This document shows positions 1-5,706 of a stretch of DNA of 7,372 nucleotides, in pieces. The DNA is taken from positions 1 through 7,372 of the forward strand of contig CAYXFH010000055.1 in assembly GCA_964464245.1 (NCBI GenBank). Direction: 5' to 3'. The position numbers and the translations under genes were made by a program. Each line of letters opens with the position of its first letter. Within the stretch, counting starts at the first letter, position 1. The notes beneath the pieces are model-generated. The model made no database searches. It saw nothing but the letters and a program-made list of their open reading frames with translations, and had not been told where the DNA came from. This DNA is from JAPLHV01 sp964464245 (GTDB taxonomy: Bacteria; Caldisericota; JANLFM01).

Positions 1-1
1 C

Positions 2-526
2 TCTTATGCCACCGTGCGTTTCGGCAATGTGCTCGGCTCGACCAATTCAGTCGTGCCACTCTTTCAACGACAGATTCGGCGGGGTGGCCCCATCACCCTA
101 ACCGACCCGCGAATGGAACGCTATTTCATGACCATCGGCGAGGCCGTGCAACTGATCATTCAGGCTGCCGTGTTGGGTACTGGGGGAGAGATCTTCATCC
201 TCGACATGGGCCAACCGATCCGCATCGCTGAGTTGGCCGAGGAACTGATCCACCTCTCCGGCCTTTCCCCGGGGCGGGACATCAAAATCGAGACTTGTGG
301 CCTGCGCCCGGGAGAGAAGCTGACTGAAGAGCTCTTCGAGGCTGAGGAAGACTGGGAGGAAACCGGGCGTGAGCGGATCCGCATGATTAAGAAGCCTACC
401 GCGATGCCCTGGGAAGCGCTGGAAAACCGTGTTCAAGACCTTATGGCAGCCGCTACCGGGAAAATAGACCGGGAACGAATCGAGAAGATCTTTCGGGCCC
501 TCATCCCTACCATGGAACGGGTATGA
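2..526 (+). CDS. CapD/PglF/WbpM-type nucleotide-sugar dehydratase/epimerase, C-terminal part (5' truncated)
   Basis: The frame is open from the window edge, so the true start lies upstream; the GTG at 14 is an internal valine. About 174 codons remain. Visible family motifs, in order, are YATVRFGNVLGS at the start, then LTDPRMERYFMTI with EAVQLI, then GGEIFILDMGQPIRIAELA, then GLRPGEKLTEELF. This series is characteristic of the C-terminal half of membrane-linked UDP-GlcNAc 4,6-dehydratases and related epimerases (CapD, PglF, WbpM, FlaA1). These are extended SDR enzymes that make 4-keto-6-deoxy sugars for surface glycans. The cofactor Rossmann motif and catalytic residues would lie outside the window, so dehydratase versus epimerase activity cannot be decided. 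Its TGA overlaps the next ATG as ATGA, implying translational coupling in an operon. The family call is firm; the exact substrate is unknown. Confidence 0.93.
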   Translation, partial: SYATVRFGNVLGSTNSVVPLFQRQIRRGGPITLTDPRMERYFMTIGEAVQLIIQAAVLGTGGEIFILDMGQPIRIAELAEELIHLSGLSPGRDIKIETCGLRPGEKLTEELFEAEEDWEETGRERIRMIKKPTAMPWEALENRVQDLMAAATGKIDRERIEKIFRALIPTMERV

Positions 527-1899
527 AGCGAGTCCTTTTCGTCTCCTACTACTACCCGCCGATTGGCGGGGTGGGAGGGCAACGCGTCCTACGCTTCGCC
601 AAGTATTTGCCCGAGCAAGGCTGGGAAGCGACCGTGCTGGCCGCTGAGCCCAACGAGTTCTTCTCTTCCTGTGAGCCGATTCCCACGGAACCGCCTGCGG
701 AACGCGTCGTGCGCTCCTATGTGCTGGAGCCCAACCGCCTGGCCAACGCATTCTTCCCTCCGCGGAGTGAACCATCATCACAAGAGGAGTTGCCCATCGA
801 CGAGAAGGGTATCCTCAATGTAAAGGCCCTGCGCGAGGGGTTTCGCGAGCTGCCCCTCTCCCTGCGGGCTAAGTTGCGCGCCTGGCTGTTCATCCCAGAC
901 GACCGTATCGGTTGGATCCCGGAAGCCACGCGGGACGGGTTAGGAATCCTGCACAAGGCCTCCTTCGACTGCATCGTCTCCACCTCCGCCCCCTACTCCG
1001 CTCACCTGGTGGCCCTGCGTTTGGCCCGGCGCACCGGCCTGCCCTGGATCGCCGACTTCCGCGATCCCTGGTCCTCGAACACATTCCTCTTTTTCCCGAG
1101 CGACCTACATCAGAAAGCTCAGGCTTGGCTGGAACGGATCGTCGTGGAACGCTGCGACTGCGTCTTGACTTGCAGCGAAGGCTTCCGCGAGGATTTCTGG
1201 CAACGCTACCCAACCCTGCAACGAGACAAGTTTGCTGTCATCACCAACGGCTTCGACCCAACTGACTTCCTGGAACCCGTACCAGAGCCTTACCCGCGTT
1301 TCACCATCTCCTACGTGGGGGATTTTTACGGCCCGCAGACACCGGTCTTCTTTCTCTTGGGCTTGCGCCGGCTATTGGACCGGCGGCCGGAGGCGGCACA
1401 ATTAATCCAGGTGCTTTTCGTCGGCCCCTTCGAATCCCGGGTGCGTCCGTTGGTGGAGGCGTTCGGCATGAAAAAGACGGTGCAGTTCCTCGGCGCACTC
1501 CCGCACGAGCAGGCCATCGATATAATGCGACGCTCTTGCGCCCTGTTATTGGTGCTGGGAACCAAACGCGGTGGGGAACGAATCTATCCGGCCAAAGCCT
1601 TCGAATACCTGGCCGCTTGCAAGCCCCTCTTAGGCTTGGTTCCGGAAGGGCTGATGCGCGACCTGTTGAAGGAAGCGGGAGTTGCTTTTTTAGTCAACCC
1701 GACCAGTGAAGAGGCCATCAGCAAGGCCATCGAACATCTTTTCCTGGCCTACCAGGCCGGTGAGCTGCCGGACTTCATCGAGCCTGCCAACCTGTCTCGT
1801 TTCAATGGACGGTCATTGACGAAAGAACTTGCAACCGTGCTGGAGAAGACCCTCGTCAACAAGCAATCGGAACGCAGCTTGAAAGGAAAGAAACGATGA
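523..1899 (+). CDS. Glycosyltransferase family 4 (GT-B fold) protein
   Basis: A 458-residue protein with the two-domain GT-B layout. The N-terminal acceptor domain begins FVSYYYPPIGGVGGQR (residues 6-21) followed by LRFAKYLPEQGW, typical of GT4 enzymes acting on surface polysaccharides. IADFRDPW lies at 176-183 and ITNGFDPTDF at 240-249, at the domain junction. The C-terminal donor domain has ISYVGDFYG (262-270), VQFLGALPHEQA (320-331) and IYPAKAFEYLAACKPLLGL (354-372). The last contains the Lys and Glu region that binds the nucleotide-sugar in this family. It probably transfers one sugar to a lipid-linked glycan on the cytoplasmic face of the membrane. No transmembrane segment is evident. 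The ATG overlaps the upstream stop by 4 bp (ATGA) and the Shine-Dalgarno is weak, so coupling is likely. Residues about 80-120 are a variable insert. Donor and acceptor cannot be read from the sequence. Confidence 0.93.
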   Translation: MKRVLFVSYYYPPIGGVGGQRVLRFAKYLPEQGWEATVLAAEPNEFFSSCEPIPTEPPAERVVRSYVLEPNRLANAFFPPRSEPSSQEELPIDEKGILNVKALREGFRELPLSLRAKLRAWLFIPDDRIGWIPEATRDGLGILHKASFDCIVSTSAPYSAHLVALRLARRTGLPWIADFRDPWSSNTFLFFPSDLHQKAQAWLERIVVERCDCVLTCSEGFREDFWQRYPTLQRDKFAVITNGFDPTDFLEPVPEPYPRFTISYVGDFYGPQTPVFFLLGLRRLLDRRPEAAQLIQVLFVGPFESRVRPLVEAFGMKKTVQFLGALPHEQAIDIMRRSCALLLVLGTKRGGERIYPAKAFEYLAACKPLLGLVPEGLMRDLLKEAGVAFLVNPTSEEAISKAIEHLFLAYQAGELPDFIEPANLSRFNGRSLTKELATVLEKTLVNKQSERSLKGKKR

Positions 1900-3092
1900 C
1901 GAGACCGAAGATAGCCGGCGGAAGCGCATGTCGTTCGACTTTTCTTCCTTTCTCCGCCCCCTGGTTGGGGGAAGAGGAGGTGTCTGAAGTCAGCGCCGTA
2001 TTGCGCTCCGATTGGCTGACCACCAGCCGTAAGACTTTCCAGTTTGAGGAGGCTTTTGCCCGCTATGTGGGATCGCCCCAAGCGCTGGCTTTCAATAGCT
2101 GCACGGGAGGCCTGCATACCGCCCTGGCTGCACTGGGAATCGGGCCCGGAGATGAGGTGATCACCTCTGACTGGACTTTCGCCGCTACCGCCAACGTGAT
2201 CTGCCAGCAAGGGGCTACCCCGGTCTTGGCTGATATCGACCCCCGAACGCTGAATATCGACCCGGGGGAGATCGAGCGCAAGATCACCTCTCGAACCAAA
2301 GCTATCATCCCGGTCCATTTCGGCGGCAGGCCTTGTCCGATGGAGCGCATCCTGGCGTTGGCGCAATCCTATCATCTGGCTGTGGTGGAGGATGCCGCCC
2401 ACGCCTTCGGCGCCACCTACAGCGGCCGGATGATTGGCAGCCTGCCCTCCCAGGCGGCCTGCTTCAGCTTCTACCCGACCAAGTGCATCACCACCGGAGA
2501 GGGTGGGATGAACACCACCGCCGATGAGGAACTGGCGCGGCGGATGCGCATCTGGCGGATGCACGGCATCGACCGGGACGCCTGGGACCGCTACCAGAAG
2601 GGTGGCGCCTGGCAGTATGAGGTCGTGGCGCCTGGCTTCAAGTACAACCTGACCGATATCGCCTCAGCCATCGGCTTGGCTCAATTGCAGAAAGCGGAGT
2701 ATTTCCAAGCCCGTCGTGAATCTCTGGTGGCACGATACCGCCTGCTGCTGGCCGGCCTCCCGCTGGAGCTGCCGCCGCCATATAAGGAGGGTCGCAACGC
2801 CTGGCACCTCTTTCCGGTGCAACTCAAGTTGGAGGAACTTACCTGCACCCGCGGGGAGATGATTGAGGCGCTCGTCCAAGAGAACATAGGCGTCTCAGTG
2901 CATTTCATCCCGCTCCACCGCATGCCCTACTACCGAGACCGATTCGGTTATCGCCCCTCGGATTTCCCAGTGGCGGAAGGCGCTTTCCATCGCCTTATTT
3001 CCCTGCCTCTCTTCGCTCGGATGAGCGAAGAAGACCAAGACTCGGTGGTTTCGGCATTGCGCAAGCTCACAGAATGGTACGCCCGAGTTTGA
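1896..3092 (+). CDS. DegT/DnrJ/EryC1/StrS family PLP-dependent sugar aminotransferase
   Basis: A 398-residue protein of normal family length. It converts a keto-sugar nucleotide to an amino-sugar, with glutamate as the usual donor in the family. Motifs seen: FNSCTGGLH (66-74, phosphate and substrate pocket), DWTFAATAN (92-100), VHFGG (140-144), VVEDAAHAFGA (163-173, Asp that contacts the PLP ring nitrogen) and FSFYPTKCITTGEGG (190-204). Lys196 in the last motif is the expected PLP lysine. FKYNLTDIASAIGLAQL follows, as in other members. The start ATG overlaps the GT4 stop as ATGA and has AGGA 8 nt upstream (1884-1887), so the start is well supported. Together with the dehydratase at the window start it would form a 4-keto then 4-amino sugar route, as in the PglF/PglE pair. 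That substrate link is inference. Confidence 0.95.
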   Translation: MTRPKIAGGSACRSTFLPFSAPWLGEEEVSEVSAVLRSDWLTTSRKTFQFEEAFARYVGSPQALAFNSCTGGLHTALAALGIGPGDEVITSDWTFAATANVICQQGATPVLADIDPRTLNIDPGEIERKITSRTKAIIPVHFGGRPCPMERILALAQSYHLAVVEDAAHAFGATYSGRMIGSLPSQAACFSFYPTKCITTGEGGMNTTADEELARRMRIWRMHGIDRDAWDRYQKGGAWQYEVVAPGFKYNLTDIASAIGLAQLQKAEYFQARRESLVARYRLLLAGLPLELPPPYKEGRNAWHLFPVQLKLEELTCTRGEMIEALVQENIGVSVHFIPLHRMPYYRDRFGYRPSDFPVAEGAFHRLISLPLFARMSEEDQDSVVSALRKLTEWYARV

Positions 3093-3919
3093 CCGCCTGT
3101 AGCAGCCTATCCGATCGGAACCTGCCCTCAAGCCAGGCGCAGGGTTCTCCCGAGGCTGCATTAGTCCCCGGAAAGGACTCCTTGTTGGATTCCGTTCCTA
3201 TTCTCGGTTTGCCGGTCTGCATCGCCAGTCCGGAAGAGGTTGAAGAGACTGCTCGCCGTTGGCTTTGCGAGCGCCGTGGGCGAATGATCGTCACCATCAA
3301 TCCGGAAATCGCCCTCTTAGCCAGGAGGAACTCAGACCTGCGCAAGGGGATCGAACGAGCCGCACTGGTCGTGCCGGACGGCTTCGGGGTCGTCTGGGCA
3401 ATCCGGCGTCTGCATCGTATTCAACTAAAACGCCAACCAGGCATCGAGCTGGCCGCAAACCTGTTAAGGGACTGCGCCGCCATGGTCCAACCGGCCTTCT
3501 TCATCGGGGGGAAAAATGGGGTAGCTGATGCTGCGGCTAGATACTGGCAGAAGCAACACCCTTCGCTCCAGGTAGCTGGGACAGCTCCCGGCTACCTCGC
3601 ACCTGTCGAGGAGGAGTCTTTGTTGTCCCGCATTCAGTCGAGTAAACCTGCTCTCCTCCTGGTGGGGATGGGCGCCGGAATGCAGGAACGGCTGATCTCC
3701 AGACTTCCTCTCAGCTCTTTCGGCGTGGCCGTTGGGATCGGAGGAGCGATGGAAGTGTGGGCCGGCGTCAAACGCAGAGCGCCCGCTTGGATGAGGTCCG
3801 CCTCTTTAGAGTGGGCCTATCGTCTCTGCGCGGAGCCGCGAAGGCTGGGTCGCGTATGTCAAGCTTTACCTTTTTTCGGGATGGTCTGGTGGAAAAGCCT
3901 GCGCCGAAGCGCATCCTAA
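3074..3919 (+). CDS. WecG/TagA/CpsF family glycosyltransferase (GT26)
   Basis: 281 residues from the ATG at 3074. The conserved domain starts near residue 40 (SVPILGLPV). MIVTINPEIALLA (71-83) holds the conserved Thr and Asn, VVPDGFGVVWA (99-109) holds the Asp studied as catalytic in TagA, and FFIGGKNGVADAAARYW (142-158), LLLVGMGAGMQERLI (194-208) and GIGGAMEVWAGVKRRAPAWM (221-240) follow. SLEWAYRLCAEPRRLGR (244-260) is the C-terminal membrane-targeting type segment. Family members (TagA, WecG) transfer a ManNAc-type sugar to an undecaprenyl-linked acceptor at the inner membrane face. The start is uncertain. The ATG overlaps the previous gene by 19 bp and lacks a Shine-Dalgarno, a TTG at 3089 forms a TTGA overlap, and TTG codons at 3182 and 3185 sit behind a good GGAAAGGA. 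Residues 1-38 look unconserved. The family call is firm; the N-terminus is not. Confidence 0.92.
   Translation: MVRPSLTACSSLSDRNLPSSQAQGSPEAALVPGKDSLLDSVPILGLPVCIASPEEVEETARRWLCERRGRMIVTINPEIALLARRNSDLRKGIERAALVVPDGFGVVWAIRRLHRIQLKRQPGIELAANLLRDCAAMVQPAFFIGGKNGVADAAARYWQKQHPSLQVAGTAPGYLAPVEEESLLSRIQSSKPALLLVGMGAGMQERLISRLPLSSFGVAVGIGGAMEVWAGVKRRAPAWMRSASLEWAYRLCAEPRRLGRVCQALPFFGMVWWKSLRRSAS
3170..3177 (+). promoter_or_regulatory. Possible internal Shine-Dalgarno for a shorter WecG-type protein
   Basis: GGAAAGGA lies 7 nt before an in-frame TTG at 3185 (4 nt before the TTG at 3182), right where the conserved domain begins (DSVPILGLPV). The upstream ATG at 3074 has no comparable site. It could mark the true start, giving a protein of about 244 residues, which is close to usual family length. 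Confidence 0.4.
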
Positions 3920-4986
3920 TCTCCGGCTACTACGGCTTCGGCAATACTGGCGATGAAGCCATCCTCTCCGCCTTGCTGAAGTTGCTGCGGCGTTCGCACA
4001 ATGCCCATATCACGGTGATCTCGGCTCATCCCCAGCGCACCGCCCAGGAACACGGGGTCCACTCCATCAGCCGGCTTAACCCGCTTTCCATCGTGCAAAC
4101 CATCGCCGGCGCCGACTTGCTGATCTCTGGCGGTGGAGGCTTGCTGCAAGATGTCACATCCTCGCGCAGCCTTCTCTATTACCTCAGCATCATTCGCCTG
4201 GGCTGTCGTGGACCTCGCCAGACCGTCTTGCTGGCGCAGAGCATTGGTCCCATCCGCACCCCCTTGGGCCGCCGCTTGACCGCCCAAACGCTTGAACGGG
4301 TCAATTTGATCACTGTGCGTGACGAGGCCTCCGCCCAAGAACTGGTAAATTTGGGAGTGACCACTCCACCGGTTGTGGTTACCGCCGACCTGGCCCTCTT
4401 GTTGGAACGCTCCTCTTCTGAACGCGAGGGTGAGTTGCTGGCCGGTTTGGGCTTAGAAAGCGAGCCGTTTCTCCTCTTCTGCCTGCGTCGATTGAAGAAC
4501 CAGCCCTTCCCGCTGGACCTCTTCGTTACCTTGGCTCGCCGCACGAGCCAGGACTTGGGAACTCGCGCTCTCTTCCTCCCCTTTCAGACTTCGTTCGACC
4601 TTCCTCTGGCTCGCGCCCTGCACGAAGCTGTCCCCGGCAGTGTCTTCATCCCCGCTCCGCTCTCGCCTCCTGATCTGATCAGCCTTTTCTCCCACGCCCA
4701 GGTGGTCGTGGGAATGCGCCTTCACTCCTTGATCTTCGCCGCCAAAGCGCGGACGCCTTTTTTGCCCCTGGCATACGACCCCAAGGTAACTGCCTTCGCC
4801 CGTCTCTTCGGGTTTGAGGCCTTGACTTTTTCGGACTTGACCGAGACCATCTTTTTCGGGAAAATCGCGCAAGTCTGGGAAAATCGTGGCAAAATACGAG
4901 AGGATGTGGCTAAACAGGTAGAGCGGCTGGAACGAAAAGCGGAAGAGAACTGGGCTTGCCTGAAGAGGCTGGTTCCTGATCTCTGA
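3856..4986 (+). CDS. csaB: Polysaccharide pyruvyl transferase CsaB
   Basis: 376 residues from the ATG at 3856. Characteristic motifs are ILISGYYGFGNTGDEAIL (20-37), LLISGGGGLLQD (88-99), VLLAQSIGPI (124-133), TVRDEASAQEL (153-163), LFLPFQTSFD (239-248) and VVVGMRLHSLIFAA (283-296). The Arg and His of the last motif are conserved in the family, and LAYDPKVTAF (305-314) follows. CsaB transfers pyruvate from phosphoenolpyruvate to a sugar of the secondary cell-wall polysaccharide, and in Bacillus this ketal is needed for binding SLH-domain S-layer proteins. The frame is open to a GTG at 3757, but residues before 3856 are a shadow of the overlapping gene. A GTG at 3889 is another candidate. The gene overlaps its predecessor by 64 bp (or 31 bp from 3889), consistent with coupled translation. 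It ends with tandem in-frame stops TGATAA. Confidence 0.93.
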   Translation: MSSFTFFRDGLVEKPAPKRILISGYYGFGNTGDEAILSALLKLLRRSHNAHITVISAHPQRTAQEHGVHSISRLNPLSIVQTIAGADLLISGGGGLLQDVTSSRSLLYYLSIIRLGCRGPRQTVLLAQSIGPIRTPLGRRLTAQTLERVNLITVRDEASAQELVNLGVTTPPVVVTADLALLLERSSSEREGELLAGLGLESEPFLLFCLRRLKNQPFPLDLFVTLARRTSQDLGTRALFLPFQTSFDLPLARALHEAVPGSVFIPAPLSPPDLISLFSHAQVVVGMRLHSLIFAAKARTPFLPLAYDPKVTAFARLFGFEALTFSDLTETIFFGKIAQVWENRGKIREDVAKQVERLERKAEENWACLKRLVPDL

Positions 4987-5003
4987 TAACGACAAGGTAA
5001 GGG

Positions 5004-5011
5004 AAAGGAGG
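5004..5011 (+). promoter_or_regulatory. Perfect Shine-Dalgarno before the lysine-rich micro-ORF
   Basis: AAAGGAGG with a 7-nt spacer (TTCTCCA) to the ATG at 5019. It is the strongest ribosome-binding site in the window and lies 17 nt after the csaB stop. It serves no other open frame, which is the main reason to treat the short ORF as translated. Confidence 0.75.
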
Positions 5012-5018
5012 TTCTCCA

Positions 5019-5078
5019 ATGCCAGGCAAAAAACCCGCCCCAAAAGAGAAAAAGAACCCCAAGACCAAGAAGAAATAG
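5019..5078 (+). CDS. 19-residue lysine-rich micropeptide (putative)
   Basis: The frame ATG to TAG encodes MPGKKPAPKEKKNPKTKKK: nine lysines, four prolines and one glutamate, net charge about +8, with no hydrophobic segment. It is below normal gene-calling length. The start is set by a perfect AAAGGAGG with 7-nt spacing. The ORF begins 32 bp after the csaB stop and ends 23 bp before a hairpin terminator, so it would be the last cistron of the polysaccharide operon. Both AAA and AAG lysine codons are used, so it is not a simple A-tract. Its composition resembles the basic disordered tails of nucleic-acid or polyanion-binding proteins. I do not recognise a family. Possible roles, all speculative, are an RNA or ribosome binder, a partner of the anionic pyruvylated polymer (it has no signal peptide), or a stop-codon-proximal stability element. 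Confidence 0.5.
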   Translation: MPGKKPAPKEKKNPKTKKK

Positions 5079-5089
5079 GTCCTTGGTAC

Positions 5090-5136
5090 AAAAAAAAGGT
5101 AAGGAGTGCCTGGTAAACCCGGCACTCCTCTTCTTT
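5090..5136. terminator. Bidirectional intrinsic terminator hairpin
   Basis: AGGAGTGCC (5102-5110) is perfectly complementary to GGCACTCCT (5121-5129), giving a 9-bp stem with a 10-nt loop. On the plus strand the stem is followed by CTTCTTT, a modest U-tract that would end the polysaccharide operon. On the minus strand the same stem is followed, after 4 nt, by eight T (complement of the A-run at 5090-5097). This is actually the better termination signal and would serve transcripts coming from the right. Confidence 0.75.
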
Positions 5137-5150
5137 GAACAGGTACGACT

Positions 5151-5240
5151 TTACTTCATCGGCTCTTTCTCAAACCGAGTGAGTAAGGCAGTCTCTTGGT
5201 AAACAAGGTCTTTGGGATCAGCAAAGCTGACGGCAACCAG
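5151..5240 (-). pseudogene. Possible C-terminal remnant of a decayed minus-strand gene
   Basis: On the minus strand, 29 codons are open between a TGA (5243-5241) and a TAA (5153-5151), with protein-like composition including FADPKDLVYQETALLTRFEK. There is no start codon with a ribosome-binding site. The stop lies 21 bp before the hairpin that is followed by T8 on this strand, which is where a gene end would be expected. I do not recognise the family. It may equally be chance or part of a dispersed repeat. Confidence 0.18.
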
Positions 5241-5271
5241 TCAACCAGCTTCAGTTTGATAGCCCCCGTTG

Positions 5272-5291
5272 GGGCGACGCATGCGTGGCCC
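5272..5291. repeat. Palindromic dispersed-repeat element (ACGCATGCGT core)
   Basis: GGGCGACGCATGCGTGGCCC is an inverted repeat with a perfect 10-bp core (5277-5286) and one mismatched pair (5276 with 5287). It looks like a slightly decayed copy of a palindrome that recurs between genes in Anaerolineae-type genomes (recalled, not searched). CCCC-GTT-GGGG just upstream (5264-5274) can form a small hairpin. Confidence 0.55.
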
Positions 5292-5295
5292 TTGC

Positions 5296-5308
5296 TAGCC
5301 CCCGGCAG
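5296..5308. repeat. Extra copy of the inverted-repeat core (TAGCCCCCGGCAG)
   Basis: This 13-nt sequence recurs inside the adjacent left arm at 5314-5326, with the first base changed to C. It is the exact reverse complement of 5592-5604 in the right arm. A shorter AGCCCCC is also present at 5261-5267. The left side of the spacer thus carries two full tandem-like copies and one partial copy. Confidence 0.6.
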
Positions 5309-5373
5309 CTAATCAGCCCCCGGCAGGGAGCTCTGGAGAATGAGGCAACACTATGCTGAGACCGCCCGTGCCT

Positions 5374-5394
5374 GGGCGGGTTTGAAACCCGCCC
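5374..5394. repeat. Perfect palindrome with GGGCGGGTTT arms
   Basis: GGGCGGGTTT (5374-5383), a single G, then AAACCCGCCC (5385-5394). CCCCTACGA follows, and an additional CCGCCC lies at 5363-5368. The unit with its trailing CCTACGA is of the type dispersed in many copies in Anaerolineae-type genomes (recalled, not searched). Read as protein it gives GAGFKPA or GGFETRPYE strings that appear as spurious ORFs. Confidence 0.65.
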
Positions 5395-5444
5395 CTACGA
5401 GAACCAATACGGCGTAAACCCTATCCCCGGGACCACTGCTATCT

Positions 5445-5554
5445 CTGAGACTGTGACCAGCCCTGGGACCGCCGCGCCCCAGTGCAGCAAACCTGAGATT
5501 GTGACCGTCCCTGGAACCAAGACCGCTCCTGAGATTGCCGGCTTTCCTGGGACC
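5445..5554. repeat. Three degenerate 26-nt direct repeats
   Basis: Units at 5445-5470, 5493-5518 and 5529-5554 follow the pattern CTGAGA.TG..., then CCCTGG.ACC or TCCTGGGACC. Units 1 and 2 agree at 22 of 26 positions, units 2 and 3 at 19 of 26. A half unit (CCCCGGGACC) precedes them at 5425-5434. Spacing is uneven (22 and 10 nt), so it is not a CRISPR array. Confidence 0.6.
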
Positions 5555-5706
5555 GACCAGGCTCTTGGAGATCACCATCGCAATGAACACCCTGCCGGGG
5601 GCTAATTACAGGGAAGCTGGACTAAACAGCCTGCAGCAGCATGTCTTCTCCTGCCGAGGCTGGCCGGTTACTCACTGGAGATAAGAAAGAGCTGCCTCAT
5701 ATCACC

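Larger units (their letters stand above)
5310..5608. repeat. 299-bp segment bounded by 19-bp inverted repeats
   Basis: Left arm 5310-5328 reads TAATCAGCCCCCGGCAGGG. The right arm, 5590-5608, is its reverse complement with one mismatch (18 of 19). The arms enclose one perfect palindrome and three degenerate 26-nt units but no gene. I see no target-site duplication at the outer edges. It could be a small non-autonomous mobile element (MITE-like) or two facing copies of a short dispersed repeat. Confidence 0.5.
5130..5706. other. Gene-poor, repeat-rich spacer between convergent units
   Basis: About 575 bp between the operon terminator and the end of the minus-strand membrane-protein gene. No open frame here has a plausible start with a ribosome-binding site. 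It contains palindromes at 5272-5291 and 5374-5394, an inverted-repeat pair (5310-5328 with 5590-5608), three degenerate 26-nt units (5445-5554) and a short minus-strand open stretch at 5151-5240 ending before the terminator. An open minus frame over 5351-5590 simply reads through the repeats. I see no tRNA or other RNA gene. I also see no clear terminator for the gene ending at 5707. Confidence 0.7.

Noticed and set aside
98..781. A 227-codon minus-strand open frame
   Set aside because: It lies opposite the CapD-type and GT4 genes, which have strong family motifs. It is an antisense shadow in GC-rich DNA with no recognisable motif.
1749..2564. A 271-codon minus-strand open frame
   Set aside because: It lies antisense to the end of the GT4 gene and the aminotransferase. 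Composition is shadow-like and there is no domain or ribosome-binding site.
4453..5091. A 212-codon minus-strand open frame across the csaB end and the micro-ORF
   Set aside because: It covers the complement of well-conserved csaB motifs. Its start lies in the A-rich tract by the terminator, and it has no motif of its own.
5445..5554. CRISPR-like array
   Set aside because: Only three diverged units with unequal short spacings (22 and 10 nt) and no neighbouring cas gene.
5351..5590. A 79-codon minus-strand open frame in the spacer
   Set aside because: It reads straight through the palindrome (GAGFKPAQ) and the degenerate repeats. Such strings are typical false ORFs from this dispersed repeat, and no ribosome-binding site is present.
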